A DNA stretch of 64,000 nucleotides from Temnopleurus reevesii (GCA_036244855.1 BQKZ01000460.1:97941-161940), one strand, 5' to 3'. Positions 34,001 to 39,770 are shown, numbered from the stretch's first letter. The notes: generated by a model from the sequence alone, not told the origin. Numbers and translations are program-made.

Positions 34001-35644
34001 GCCGGTCCTCTTTGCTTGCTCCATCAGGGAGAACATACAATACAGCGTCAATGGAGAGATGGAGCAAGCAGACGTGGAGAGGGTTGCTAAGATGGCCAAC
34101 ATACATGACTTCATATCAAGTCTACCTATGGTTAGTATATAGTATAATATAATTTGCTAAGATTTTCAACATACATGACGTTATCTCCGCGTGAATTTGA
34201 TTCAGGGCCCCACTGGTAGAATAGTCCTTGCACTGATGGGGCTGTCCTGTCTAAATAAAACTAAATAATGGTAATAATAAGATCTATGAGCAGCTCAAAT
34301 ACTCCTTAGTGCCTTTGTATAAAGTTTAATATTCTGCCTCAAATAAACTACATATGTCCACCATCTAATTGATTACTCAACAGAAGACAGTGAAAAAAAA
34401 ACACAGAATTGTTTGAGCATATGGTGTTAGAATCATATTAATTTCTGTTTGGGCAGCTTATAAATATCATCTGCCTATCTGTGTGAAATTATTTACTGTA
34501 ACAGCAAGTTTTACTACTATGTGATCACATGCCATGCTGCGTTGGACAAAAATCACAAAATGAATTGGGCAATATTCCAACTTGAAACATCAGGATCACT
34601 AGACCAGTCTTGATATGTCCCTAATTGGGGGAAACAATCAAGACAAGTTGAACAGTTTAATGATATAATGAGATAGGTCAAGTCCATGTATAATGTGCCA
34701 AAAAACTTTTTAGAGGAAAGTTCACACAACAAAGTAAAGTATATGGGGCTATAATATGTAAGTTATATAAAAAGTACTCATTCATATTATCTTTCATTGT
34801 GTATAGGGCTATGACACACTGGTAGGAGAGAAAGGAACACAGCTATCCGGTGGTCAGAAGCAAAGAGTCGCTATAGCAAGAGCTCTAGCTAGGAATCCTC
34901 GCATCCTTCTCCTTGATGAAGCTACCTCAGCACTTGATACAGAGAGTGAAAAGGTAACAAACTCTAGAAAATCATATTACATAAACCAAGCAATATATTT
35001 TGTTATGGGAGGGTTTCTTCAGGAAAATACGGATTGACATAGGTAACATTAAAAAATGGAAAACTACCTGTGACAGTTTCATTCTTGTTGGTCTGATCTC
35101 TTTGTCAGCCAATTGAATTCGTCAAATGCATGCTAGACAATACGCAGTGTTTATATATTCTCAACGTTCAGACATAATGCTTTTTTTATCTTCAGCAACA
35201 TGTAACTGTTTGGCAGTGAGAAATGACTTTAATTTTGAAATTTAAATGACATATTATTGATTTTATATGTCTCTTGTATTTTGTATTTTATGTATTTTTA
35301 TAATGTATTGTAAACTCACATATTTTGATTATTCTACGGACTTCTTGAGGAGTATTTGGAATCAATAAAACCAAATTGAATGATTGGCATGTTGCTACCT
35401 CACACGCCATCCTATTTTGAAGTTGATACATTTGTTGATTGTGATACAGATTGTACAAGAGGCCTTAGATGCAGCCGTGGAGGGGCGTACATCCATCGTC
35501 ATCGCTCACCGTCTTTCTACCGTCCAGAATGCTGATGTCATAGCTGTCGTCAGAGACGGAGTCATCGTTGAGAGTGGTAGTCATCAAGAACTACTTAATC
35601 TCAAGGGTCATTACTATACCCTCACTGGAGGTCAAAGGTCATAG
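928..35644 (+). CDS. ABCB-type full ABC transporter (P-glycoprotein-like), 3' part, 17 exons
   Basis: This gene encodes an ATP-driven membrane exporter of the MDR/P-glycoprotein group, acting at the plasma membrane on hydrophobic compounds (family knowledge). Exons: 928-1096, 1817-2053, 2710-2913, 4366-4536, 5102-5288, 12070-12203, 13263-13409, 14011-14190, 17716-17799, 24752-24955, 25448-25548, 27386-27526, 30271-30428, 31575-31772, 33927-34130, 34807-34953, 35450-35644. All junctions are AG/GT and all phases agree, apart from one extra base in the 30271 exon. They give about 952 residues: end of TMD1, NBD1 (Walker [34 protein letters not shown]), linker, TMD2 and NBD2 ([33 protein letters not shown]). 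Both NBDs keep the catalytic Glu and His, so both ATP sites look canonical. Some 330 N-terminal residues lie upstream of the window. The ABCB1/4/11 type cannot be decided here. Confidence 0.95.
1097..1816 (+). other. ABCB intron, no feature seen
   Basis: AT-rich intron between two well-supported exons. Its open frames are short and uncoded-looking. I see no repeat or RNA gene in it. Confidence 0.8.
1817..2053 (+). CDS. ABCB exon: start of NBD1, Walker A
   Basis: This exon has 79 codons in phase 0 on both sides, between TTTTGGCAG and GTAAGTAG. It encodes the A-loop tyrosine region ([19 protein letters not shown]) and the Walker A motif GSSGCGKST that binds ATP phosphates. It matches the first strand block of ABCB NBD1. 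Confidence 0.96.
2054..2709 (+). other. ABCB intron, no feature seen
   Basis: AT-rich intron. The open frames at 2146-2445 overlap on both strands and have no family signature. Confidence 0.75.
2710..2913 (+). CDS. ABCB exon: NBD1 Q-loop region
   Basis: This exon has 68 codons in phase 0, between CCCTCTAG and GTATGG. It contains the Q-loop [11 protein letters not shown], which couples the NBD to the membrane domain, followed by the helical subdomain ending [10 protein letters not shown]. Confidence 0.96.
2914..4365 (+). other. ABCB intron with an old internal duplication
   Basis: Two blocks resemble each other: about 2985-3290 and 3537-3720. Both contain GTTTGAGTTATAGC and then ATGTTCTATGCAA, but the spacing differs (offsets 553 and 430 bp), so the duplication is old and has gained or lost bases. 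No coding signal. Confidence 0.55.
4366..4536 (+). CDS. ABCB exon: NBD1 signature and Walker B
   Basis: This exon has 57 codons, between TTTTGTTAG and GTAGGT. It encodes the ABC signature [15 protein letters not shown] and the Walker B/D-loop [17 protein letters not shown], with the catalytic glutamate present. Confidence 0.97.
4537..5101 (+). other. ABCB intron with a short inverted-repeat element
   Basis: The segment 4876-5026 begins GGTGTTTCACCAA and ends TTGGTGAAACACC, and complementarity continues inward weakly, so it looks like a small MITE. The flanks contain TTGTATTTCATAAAGC-type sequence of unknown origin. Confidence 0.5.
5102..5288 (+). CDS. ABCB exon: end of NBD1, H-loop
   Basis: This exon starts after TTTCCGCAG and ends in phase 1 before GTAAGG. 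It encodes [20 protein letters not shown], with the switch histidine, and the NBD1 C-terminal end [20 protein letters not shown]. Confidence 0.96.
5533..5685. repeat. CA/CACA microsatellite
   Basis: An imperfect run of ACAC with CATA, CGCA and TCAC interruptions. The open frames over it on both strands are by-products of the repeat. Confidence 0.85.
5690..5850 (+). repeat. G-rich minisatellite
   Basis: Short units of the form GGGGTGATTGTCC and GGGGTAGTTGTCC repeat about ten times with variants. Many runs of three to six G on the + strand could form G-quadruplexes. Confidence 0.7.
6780..7720 (+). repeat. Tandem array containing AGGTCA direct repeats
   Basis: Two alternating units recur: one with AGGTCAAAGGTCA near 6808, 7171 and 7523, the other with AAGGTCAAAAGGTCAATGAA near 6965 and 7327. 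The composite period is about 360 bp. Conserved words between units include ATGGTATCT, AAATATC and AGCATTCAACC. Confidence 0.75.
8395..8795 (+). repeat. Minisatellite with GATGTAGACATGAC core
   Basis: The word GATGTAGACATGA recurs at roughly 50-95 bp spacing between 8513 and 8783, together with AGATCTA and ATCTGGCCA. The units are diverged. Open frames here are by-products. Confidence 0.65.
10187..10245. repeat. Perfect 27-bp hairpin
   Basis: The arm 10187-10213 is the exact reverse complement of 10219-10245, with a 5-base loop (ATTAA). No known family or RNA gene is recognised. Confidence 0.9.
10360..11640 (+). repeat. Tandem array rich in TGACCTTTGACCT
   Basis: Units of about 170 bp carry TGACCTTTGACTGACC and then TTTGACCTTGATAGTGAG, followed by a conserved spacer (AATAAAATGTGTGCATTTTG). 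At least seven units are present. A single N at 10927 lies between two nearly identical two-unit blocks. Confidence 0.85.
12070..12203 (+). CDS. ABCB exon: linker between the two halves
   Basis: The exon enters in phase 1 and leaves in phase 0, with acceptor ACACTACAG and donor GTAAGC. It encodes a basic serine-rich stretch ([17 protein letters not shown]) and then an acidic run (DEKKEEAEE). The RQLS and RQKS sites fit PKA/PKC-type consensus, as in the P-glycoprotein linker; phosphorylation is inferred. Phase agreement with both neighbours supports it. Confidence 0.85.
12230..12525 (+). repeat. 42-bp minisatellite
   Basis: About seven units of 42 bp around the core TAGCATGGGTTCATATCCC. Since 42 is divisible by three, two reading frames stay open across it. 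It begins 27 bp after a splice donor, but an in-frame stop precedes it, so it is taken as intronic. Confidence 0.85.
12887..13201. mobile_element. GC-rich MITE with CCCTGGTCACATAG ends
   Basis: The left end CCCTGGTCACATAGAGCCCC is the reverse complement of the right end apart from one or two bases. The interior repeats CACCCCGGAGATCCG, GCAACACGATC and GGGTGAATCGGG. No coding capacity beyond short repeat-driven frames. I could not define a clean target duplication. Confidence 0.7.
13263..13409 (+). CDS. ABCB exon: TM7, start of TMD2
   Basis: This exon has 49 codons in phase 0, between ACATTGTAG and GTAAGA. It encodes [18 protein letters not shown], matching the elbow helix before TMD2, and TM7 ([20 protein letters not shown]). 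Confidence 0.95.
13410..14010 (+). other. ABCB intron, no feature seen
   Basis: AT-rich with homopolymer runs. No repeat or coding signal recognised. Confidence 0.8.
14011..14190 (+). CDS. ABCB exon: TM8 region
   Basis: This exon has 60 codons in phase 0, between TTTGTTTCTAG and GTTTGT. It contains a long hydrophobic span ([19 protein letters not shown]) and the cytoplasmic loop start [19 protein letters not shown], typical of ABCB TMD2. Confidence 0.94.
14191..17715 (+). other. ABCB intron with assembly gap
   Basis: Bases 14634-15583 are N. One arm of a TTAA-type foldback element follows at 15584-16225. At 16780-16800 the word GTGTTGCTAGAAATTTGCAAT matches the end of the MITE at 57748-57905. 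The rest (16230-16770, 16900-17700) shows nothing recognisable. Confidence 0.75.
15584..16225. mobile_element. One arm of a foldback element (relative of 55885-57407)
   Basis: The sequence from GGGGGTCAATTTGACCCC to ATATACGCGTGCAAAACTT follows 55906-56555 closely, with shared words such as ACATGCATGTC and TGTGTACAAAGTCAATGTAA. The outer TTAA end would lie in the preceding gap. Confidence 0.8.
17716..17799 (+). CDS. ABCB exon: TMD2 cytoplasmic loop
   Basis: This short exon has 28 codons, between TTTAACCAG and GTAAGT. It encodes [20 protein letters not shown], the conserved segment after TM8 of ABCB proteins (DxxxFDxPxxxTGAL). Both junctions are phase 0. Confidence 0.94.
17800..18596 (+). other. 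ABCB intron left of the DIRS insertion
   Basis: Contains GATT/ATC-rich simple sequence at 17940-18025 and (TTGA/GATT)n at 18480-18560. No coding signal. Confidence 0.75.
18607..18777 (+). repeat. DIRS left inverted terminal repeat
   Basis: Starts AATCGCATAACCCTCTCTTA and runs to CTCATTCTTCACC. It is the reverse complement of 24478-24656 with few differences; shared words include CCCAGGACAATGCTAAGACC and GATCTCCATTTTAACTCATT. Confidence 0.93.
19430..19800 (+). repeat. Cluster of small GTCCGCC hairpins in the DIRS leader
   Basis: The pattern GTCCGCC, short loop, then a GGCGGAC-like or GCGGACTT complement recurs about eight times (for example GTCCGCCAGAGAAGCGGAC and GTCCGCCAAACCAGCGGAC). The loops differ while the stems keep pairing. 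It lies between the left terminal repeat and the first coding region. Confidence 0.75.
20030..21800 (+). pseudogene. Putative DIRS gag region
   Basis: GC-rich sequence with open frames of 100-180 codons in several frames, none recognised. Its place, between the leader and RT, is where DIRS elements carry gag. Two related blocks, near 20510-20560 and 21705-21770, share ACCCATGGTGG and CCGTACCCCGCCGTTG, so part of it may be duplicated. Function is inferred from position only. Confidence 0.45.
21830..22900 (+). pseudogene. DIRS reverse transcriptase / RNase H, frameshifted
   Basis: RT block A is readable at 21868-21915 ([12 protein letters not shown]). After a frameshift near 21930-21975 the next part reads [16 protein letters not shown] and then the active-site motif FHVYLDDW at about 22065-22090. 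RNase H begins with [12 protein letters not shown] (near 22530) and continues in other frames ([37 protein letters not shown]). The RNase H glutamate of LELM appears as G, and the TDN motif is damaged. It is the DIRS type of RT and is non-functional here. Confidence 0.88.
23000..24290 (+). pseudogene. DIRS tyrosine recombinase, frameshifted
   Basis: After a spacer ([15 protein letters not shown], 23130-23165), the recombinase N-terminal part is seen at 23350-23440 ([20 protein letters not shown]). The box with the first catalytic Arg is degraded to GHSAIHALT (about 23760-23795). Later parts read [10 protein letters not shown] (about 24058-24090) and [17 protein letters not shown] (about 24180-24230). 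The usual catalytic tyrosine region near the end is not intact. Several frame changes and stops are present. Confidence 0.8.
24331..24426 (+). repeat. DIRS internal complementary region
   Basis: Its first half (GCAAAGGTAAGAGAGGGTCA onward) is complementary to the left outer end. Its second half (ATTATTTACGAGATAATCGC) is complementary to the right outer end. Together it reads as the reverse complement of the two element ends joined, as expected for the template of circular DIRS replication. Confidence 0.92.
24478..24656 (-). repeat. DIRS right inverted terminal repeat
   Basis: Reverse complement of 18607-18777, with an expanded (TA)n stretch at 24505-24522 and a longer G run at 24558-24568. 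The sequence beyond it, to ATTT at 24691-24694, is the right outer end mirrored in the internal complementary region. Confidence 0.92.
24752..24955 (+). CDS. ABCB exon: TM9-TM10
   Basis: This exon has 68 codons in phase 0, between TTTTCTTTCAG and GTAAGG. It holds TM9 ([20 protein letters not shown]) and TM10 ([18 protein letters not shown]), then [13 protein letters not shown]. The DIRS element ends 57 bp before this exon. Confidence 0.96.
24992..25046 (+). repeat. Decayed copy of the preceding exon's 3' end
   Basis: GGAGACACAGAAGAGAGAAT and the following bases to GCCTGGCAAAGTAAGAG resemble 24911-24961, the last 45 bases of the upstream exon plus donor. A GTAAGA donor-like site remains. An in-frame stop (TAG) occurs in it. 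Confidence 0.8.
25047..25447 (+). other. ABCB intron, no feature seen
   Basis: AT-rich sequence between the exon-end copy and the next exon. No repeat or coding signal recognised. Confidence 0.75.
25448..25548 (+). CDS. ABCB exon: TMD2 intracellular loop
   Basis: The exon begins in phase 0 after GAACTAG and ends in phase 2 before GTATGT. It encodes [20 protein letters not shown], matching the P-glycoprotein coupling-helix segment (EAIENFRTV). Confidence 0.94.
25920..27010. mobile_element. Long foldback element in an ABCB intron
   Basis: Left-arm words (GATGACGACATGTTGTGTGC at about 26117, GATTTACACAGTTTA, TCAATCGAG at about 25967) recur inverted in the right arm (26770-26985). The central 500 bp is not paired. 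Ends and target duplication are not resolved. The frame at 26007-26240 is a by-product. Confidence 0.65.
27386..27526 (+). CDS. ABCB exon: TM11
   Basis: The acceptor GCATGCAG restores the frame from the previous phase-2 donor (GT+C, Val). The translation [20 protein letters not shown] spans TM11, followed by [20 protein letters not shown]. It ends in phase 2 before GTGAGT. Confidence 0.95.
27634..27787 (+). repeat. Second copy of ABCB TM11 exon 3' end, interrupted
   Basis: 27634-27683 matches the exon end (GGATATCTAGTGTCACAAGG), lacking GAT. It is interrupted by a 70-bp insert, then resumes at 27754 with GTCTTCAAGTGAGTGCCCAA, including the donor. GTCTT is present on both sides of the insert, which looks like a target duplication. 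Confidence 0.88.
27684..27753 (+). mobile_element. SINE-tail-like insert inside the exon copy
   Basis: A 70-bp segment with ACATTTATATAGCGCTTTAT, resembling the GCGCTATATAAA tails at 30820-30860, 39030-39057 and 63970-64000. It is flanked by GTCTT on both sides. Confidence 0.65.
29051..29635 (+). pseudogene. LINE 3' end (reverse transcriptase C-terminal part)
   Basis: After the gap, the + strand encodes [36 protein letters not shown] (a Cys/His cluster typical of the C-terminus of several LINE polymerases), and after a frameshift near 29225, [17 protein letters not shown]. The 3' tail is AATAAACTAAATTAAATTGA repeats. The 5' part is in the gap or missing. Clade not assigned. Confidence 0.75.
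29702..29780 (+). repeat. Third copy of ABCB TM11 exon 3' end
   Basis: GGTTTGGAGGATATCTAGTG to GATGAAGTCTTCAAGTGAGT is almost identical to 27471-27532, with the donor GTGAGT kept. No acceptor lies before it, so it is not a usable exon by itself. Confidence 0.9.
30271..30428 (+). CDS. ABCB exon: TM12, with an apparent extra C
   Basis: The acceptor TCAATCCTAG restores phase (AA+G, Lys). The translation [20 protein letters not shown] is TM12 and [13 protein letters not shown] follows. At 30384-30386 the run CCC appears one base too long: read with two C, the frame continues to [14 protein letters not shown] and joins the next exon in phase 0; as given it meets TGA at 30398-30400. Assembly error, polymorphism or true lesion cannot be told apart. 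Confidence 0.88.
30429..31574 (+). other. ABCB intron with SINE tail and foldback element
   Basis: A SINE tail (AGCGCTATATAAATGTC then TTATTATTATT) lies at 30828-30865. A palindromic element is at about 31016-31183, where CAAATATACCATGCAC is mirrored by GTGCATGGTATATTTG. Further inward pairs such as AATTATGGATT and AATCCATAATT are present. The rest is unrecognised. Confidence 0.65.
31575..31772 (+). CDS. ABCB exon: start of NBD2, Walker A
   Basis: This exon has 66 codons in phase 0, between TGCTTTCCAG and GTAATA. It encodes the A-loop region ([20 protein letters not shown]) and Walker [10 protein letters not shown] of the second ATP site. Confidence 0.96.
31811..31893 (+). repeat. Decayed copy of NBD2 Walker-A exon, first part
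   Basis: CTCACCATCAAACCAGGTCA then GTTGCTCTGGTTGGAGAGAG matches 31661-31707 of the exon just upstream. The Walker A codons are then scrambled, and the match resumes at AGAAGAGTAC. It continues at 32925-32978 beyond an inserted element. Confidence 0.88.
31951..32807. mobile_element. Nested TTAA-flanked MITE, second copy of the 288-890 family
   Basis: The arms share AGGGGAACTTCACCCAGAC on the left and the reverse of GTGTAATTCCCCT on the right, with TTAA on both sides. Inner arm words (AATTTGAGCAAAATCCGAC) match 288-890. Its centre contains a LINE-like 3' end at 32240-32505 finishing in (ATCT)n. Confidence 0.75.
32240..32505 (+). mobile_element. LINE-like 3' end with (ATCT)n tail
   Basis: GTGTGTATG-rich text, then AATTCAGCTAATAGCTGCAA, TTCAATAAACCATTT and (ATCT)n. 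This order is common in CR1/L2-like 3' UTR ends (family knowledge). It lies inside the TTAA MITE, so the insertions are nested at least three deep. Confidence 0.5.
32925..32978 (+). repeat. Decayed copy of NBD2 Walker-A exon, second part with donor
   Basis: GTGTCACCTCTAGAGATATT to ACATGGAGCAGTGGTAATAT corresponds to 31729-31779, including the GTAATA donor. The matching intron words (ATCAATGGATTAGATTAG) reappear at 33221 after another insert. Confidence 0.87.
32979..33220 (-). mobile_element. SINE-like insert
   Basis: Begins AATAATGAAACACCTTTATA and includes GCATAACACAATCATGCGAA, the reverse complement of 38995-39050. It contains TTGGGAGGCTATTCCATAAG. It splits the exon-copy intron at ATAT/ATCAATGG. 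Assignment to a SINE is by its tail only. Confidence 0.6.
33322..33714. mobile_element. TTAA-flanked 393-bp MITE, copy 1
   Basis: Flanked by TTAA at 33318-33321 and 33715-33718. It is about 97% identical over its whole length to 39956-40348, which has the same flanks. Ends AGATATATTC and GATATTCGCT are short imperfect inverted repeats. Confidence 0.85.
33927..34130 (+). CDS. ABCB exon: NBD2 Q-loop region
   Basis: This exon has 68 codons in phase 0, between TATTTCCAG and GTTAGT. It contains [19 protein letters not shown] with the Q-loop glutamine, and ends [12 protein letters not shown], parallel to the NBD1 exon at 2710-2913. Confidence 0.96.
34153..34186 (+). repeat. Decayed copy of the preceding exon's 3' part
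   Basis: TTTGCTAAGATTTTCAACAT then ACATGACGTTATC resembles 34084-34117 (GTTGCTAAGATGGCCAACAT). It is short, and the donor is not included. Confidence 0.7.
34187..34806 (+). other. ABCB intron, no feature seen
   Basis: AT-rich intron. No repeat or coding signal recognised. Confidence 0.7.
34807..34953 (+). CDS. ABCB exon: NBD2 signature and Walker B
   Basis: This exon has 49 codons in phase 0, between GTGTATAG and GTAACA. It encodes [15 protein letters not shown] and [17 protein letters not shown], with the catalytic Glu present. Confidence 0.97.
34954..35449 (+). other. ABCB intron with LINE-like tail
   Basis: At 35270-35385, TATGTATTTTTATAATGTAT, ACTTCTTGAGGAG and AATCAATAAAACCAAATTGA resemble a LINE 3' end. 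Nothing else recognised. Confidence 0.5.
35450..35644 (+). CDS. ABCB last exon: end of NBD2, H-loop, stop
   Basis: The exon begins [20 protein letters not shown] after TTGTGATACAG, keeps the switch His ([13 protein letters not shown]), and ends TLTGGQRS with TAG at 35642-35644. The final codons and the stop lie in three AGGTCA-type half-sites in a row. The C-terminus has the length expected for ABCB proteins. Confidence 0.96.
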   Translation: MVQEALDAAVEGRTSIVIAHRLSTVQNADVIAVVRDGVIVESGSHQELLNLKGHYYTLTGGQRS

Positions 35645-36371
35645 GTCATCTATATACCAGCAATACAGAACAGAGCATTATATTTATATTATGATGTCTG
35701 GTTGTATGCATTTTGTATTATACTTGCTGTAAACATTTTGTTATTGCTAAGGAGTTTTACAGTATGGGCATATAAGCTGCTCATTTCATATACTCATTTA
35801 ATATGGCTTCTCAGTATGAGGTGGGTTTTGAAGAAGGGTTGATGGCTAAAGAGATATTGGAGAAGTAAATGGAAGAGGGAAGTTGGATGTTTGGGTGGAG
35901 AATACACTGAACTACGCAAAATGGAAGGAAAATTGCCAAGAATATGAGGTGCATCTTGCTCCTGAATAAAGTGGAGAGAAGTCATTCCTCTCTCTTTTTC
36001 ATTCCGTTGTATAGAACCTGACAGCTTTTATCAAACAAATCTTGCTTTCTTTGTATTTCATGTTATTGCCGAGAAGTAAACATTCCATACTCTATTGACC
36101 AGTCATACAGTATTGTCTATGATACCTAATTGAACCTCAGCCAATGATAGTTTATTAATGAAGGTGCTGGATATACTCTTTGATCAAATGTTTCTTGTAT
36201 GTTGTTAATGGTGAACTGAGAGTATTGAAATCTTTCATTTGATTTAGATATGTAATATATAGGAATCTTCTGAGAAAATATATTGGTGGTATATGTCTCT
36301 GTTCATATTGACAAAAGGAAACTATATTGAGATAGTATTGTTCAGTAGTGTCTATTTTTAATGAAAATAAA
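35645..36371 (+). other. ABCB 3' UTR with two candidate poly(A) signals
   Basis: AATAAA occurs at 35965-35970 and 36366-36371 on the + strand. Either could end the transcript; RNA evidence is needed to choose. No coding signal follows. Confidence 0.45.
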
Positions 36372-36439
36372 AAGGTATTCTATTACAATTCCAATTCAGC
36401 ACAATGTATTGCTTATGTTTAAGTTTCCATGATCAGGAT

Positions 36440-36660
36440 GAATTGATGAAATTGTTGGTCCATGTGTCAAAGGTTAAATGTCAAAGGTCACAGTTCCTAA
36501 AATGTTGTTACAATTCACCCAGAGTTACTTGTTATTGCAATGACCTCAGAACAATTAATTCATTTCTTCCAAACTTGGCTCAATTATGAGTAAGCATGTA
36601 AGGATTGAATGATTCAATTTTCGGTTTAGGGGTCAAAGTTCACAGAGCAAACAAAATTTT
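36440..36660 (+). repeat. GTCAAAGGTCA-containing dispersed repeat, two diverged units
   Basis: Words such as ATGTCAAAGGTCACAG, CTTGTTATTGCAATGACC and AAACTTGGCTCAATTATGAG match the units at 37910-38260. Unit length is about 180 bp. Confidence 0.65.
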
Positions 36661-37785
36661 TTTTAAAATCACGTAAGATTACTTGTTCCAATGATAAATT
36701 TCAATTGATGGTTCATCTCATTATATGTAAGAAAGTAAGTTATATTTTATTGTGTTTTAGATTCATACATATTTTTTTATAATGTTTATCTTGATTAATA
36801 TGCTTCTGCCATCAAGGTAGCGCTAGAAGCAAATTCTTTTTTTAATGATGTAAATATAAATCTGTAAAATTTATATGAATTTATATTTTGATACAGCTAA
36901 TTTAATTTTTAAATGAATTTTTAAGATGATTATATTGATAACAAAATAATGATGTAAATATATGTTTGGAAACAGGACACAGTACAAAGTAGCTCATTTC
37001 ATCTTTTTATTCTGGTTAAATGGAGAGTGAAGGGAATACTCTGATGATACATAATCCTAAAACGATAAAATCTGTCTTACTATGTGTCAGATTTGTTTCT
37101 TGATAATCAGGCTGCAGATTAAGTGAGTTAGTTCAAAATGTGTCTCGTTTTATAGGGCATCTGAGGTAGAAAAAAATGAATTTGTTATCATACTTACCTA
37201 ATTGCATAGAATTGAACCAAATGTAATTATATATCTCATGATAGTGAGAGATTTAGACTGAAGCAAATTATTGGTTTGGTAACAATGGACATGTGGAATT
37301 TATCTCCAATTTTAAGTTTTTTAATGCTTATGTTTGTTTTGGGCCCATCCACTTTGCTTCACTATGTGAGCTAGATTTCGTACAGGCCAATTTTATATTT
37401 TCTCATGACAGTTTTTCAGTTTTATATGAAACAAAAAAAAATTTTCATGTCATGGATTGTTATGGGGTGGTTTTATTTATTTTACCCACTAGCAAATTAT
37501 TTTTGTTTGCCTCAGGTACCCTTTCAGTCATTTTTATAATTTCATTTATGATGATCTTATTTATCAAATACCCACTTGCAATAAATTATGTCAATTATGT
37601 GAAGGTGTCATGATGTTTTAGGCTCAATGAATGATCCACTGTAATAGGGCTTGTATGCTAATGAGACTCAAATGATTTGCAAAATATAACTGTACTTTAG
37701 AACCATTTTACTATTTTCAAGCAATACAGGGATGCAGAGTGTTTGGAAAAGGGTATTACCATTCATATATACTTACATGTTTAAA
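36661..37785. other. Intergenic sequence, nothing recognised
   Basis: AT-rich, with no clear repeat, coding or RNA signal. The 106-codon frame at 37293-37613 is AT-driven and hydrophobic by composition; I do not regard it as a gene. Confidence 0.65.
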
Positions 37786-37906
37786 GGGAAACTTCACCCA
37801 GACATTTGATTGCGCTCAGTTGATGAAGAAAAATACAGTGGTCAAACTCTGAAAATTTGAGCAAAATCCGACTATCCATTCAAAAGTTTTGATTTAAACC
37901 CCCCAT
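37786..37906 (+). mobile_element. Left half of a TTAA MITE, cut at a single N
   Basis: AGGGAAACTTCACCCAGACA onward matches 31951-32080 almost base for base and stops at N 37907, where unrelated repeat sequence begins. Confidence 0.85.
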
Positions 37907-37907
37907 N

Positions 37908-38395
37908 GATGAACTGATTGGATTTTGGGTTCAGTGGGTCAAAGGTCACAGGTCACAGGGCCAAAAAACTTGTAAAAAATCACCAAAAATAGCTTGTTAC
38001 TGCAATAAGTTCAGAACTGCTGTACAGATTTTGACCAAACTTGGCTCAAATATGTATAAGCATGTGAGGATGAATTGAATAGATTTTGGGTTCAGTGGGT
38101 CAAAGGTCAAAGGTCACCGGGCAGAAAACTTGTACAAAGTCAACCGGTATAGCTCACTTATAACAGAAAAATTGATCCAATTTCTTTCAAACTTACAGTG
38201 TGTTGCTCAATTATGTATAATCATGTGAGGAAGAACTTATGAGATTTTGGGTTCGTGGAGTCAAAGGTGGCAGTGCCCAAAATTTGTACAATGTTTTTTA
38301 TTTTTGATGGCATGGAACAAGCCGTACATATCTTTCTGATTGCGTGATGGCGGAGGCATAAATTTCGACCGTGCGTGGTCGAGGATTCATCTAGT
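37908..38395 (+). repeat. GGGTCAAAGGTCA repeat family with conserved end
   Basis: Two to three units of about 180 bp (TTTTGGGTTCAGTGGGTCAA, AACTTGGCTCAAATATGTAT), then the unique end GGCAGTGCCC to GATTCATCTAGTTA that is also found at 1-140. Confidence 0.8.
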
Positions 38396-38733
38396 TACCT
38401 TTTTTTCATGAAAATTATCATTACATGTGCCAAAACAGTGATTTTAAACCAAATCGTTTGTGGGCAACATAAATAAATGAGCTGAAATTTTTTTTTTTTG
38501 CTTTTTTATCTTGAAAACCTGAAAATGGTTCATACCCCCTTTTGTGTGGGAGGGCAAAATACATGAAAGCATAAGACATTAGACTCTCCTGCTATTTTTA
38601 TTTTCTTTTTCTCTTGTTCTGCTTAATATTCTTGTTTTTTGTTTCATTTTGTCTGGTACCAACCGTCATTTCTTCTTTTCTAGTCTTCTTCTTTCTAATT
38701 AGTCCATTTAATTTATTAGTCTTCTGAGGAGTC

Positions 38734-38734
<1 letters not shown>

Positions 38735-38770
<36 letters not shown>
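38735..38770 (+). repeat. Poly-C tract (36 C)
   Basis: An uninterrupted run of C. Runs this long are often miscounted in assemblies. Confidence 0.9.
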
Positions 38771-38984
38771 ACCCAGTCCAAAGACATGTTACAATAACCT
38801 GTTATCACTACAAAGCTCAGGGCAATGTGGTCATTTTAGGATCACTAGACCACATATATTGTTCAAGTAATTTTCACCTTGTATTGTAAGTTTTAATCAC
38901 ATCTTTTTACAACAAGAATTTACCATGAAATTATTCAATCATTGTTTTGAAAGAAAAGGTAGTAATTCAAGATGGCAGTCACAA

Positions 38985-39060
38985 GACTTTAGGGACTTTA
39001 GGGACTTTCGCATGATTGTGTTATGCGCTATATAAAAGTGTTTCATTATTATTATTAAGA
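38985..39060 (+). mobile_element. SINE tail fragment
   Basis: GGGACTTTCGCATGATTGTG then TTATGCGCTATATAAAAGTG and TTATTATTATT. It is the inverse of the start of the 32979-33220 insert. Confidence 0.65.
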
Positions 39061-39625
39061 ATCAAAGCTTGACGGTGGCTATTTCATGCAAATACCGACC
39101 CCTTAAATATAGCATCATGGCATTCATGTTTAACAGTATTAAGCCCACTTTACGACCGGCTTGCGATCAGATTTCTGAAGGAAGTGTCATTTTAACACTC
39201 AGAAGTGTTTTAACATGTAGGAAATATTTGATTGAATTAAGGAATACTTGGATTACTAGTAAAATTTGAGAAAATTGCATAATGTAAACTTTCTCATTGG
39301 AAGGAGGAACAGTCGCAGCAGTCTGTGATTTGAAACCAATTTGTTCCTTGTATCCGATATCAAGCTAATTGACGCATTGAATTCATAGGTTTAGTAATAT
39401 TCGTAATTTTAGCAATGAGTTTTCAGAATAAGAATCTGGTAGAAATTGTGAAAATGCCCATCTAGAACGGTACTATGCTTTATTTCCCAAATCAGATTGT
39501 AAGCTGGTTGTTAAGTGTGCGGTCGGCATAAGGCACCATATATTCATCATCGATATCACACATTGATGATGAAATGCTGCAGGAGATGAAGCTCTTTATA
39601 TTTTTTGTATTCAATGTTTAAAATA
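39061..39625. other. Intergenic sequence, nothing recognised
   Basis: No feature is recognised here. The 66-codon frame at 39069-39269 has no known motif. Confidence 0.6.
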
Positions 39626-39770
39626 TTTTAAGTACTGGAATAACCAATTATATTGCATTGAATCATTTTTAACCAGAGATTGTAATTAAGTATATATTTT
39701 AAGTACTGGAATAACCAATTATATTGCATTGAATCATTTTTAACTAGAGATTGTAATTAAGTATATATTT
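39626..39770 (+). repeat. 71-bp tandem duplication
   Basis: AAGTACTGGAATAACCAATT occurs at 39630 and again at 39701, and the 71-bp unit is repeated with one substitution (AACCAGAG and AACTAGAG). It is recent. Confidence 0.92.

Noticed and set aside
37293..37613. 106-codon hydrophobic + strand frame
   Set aside because: AT-driven composition, no start context, no family features, no splice partner recognised.
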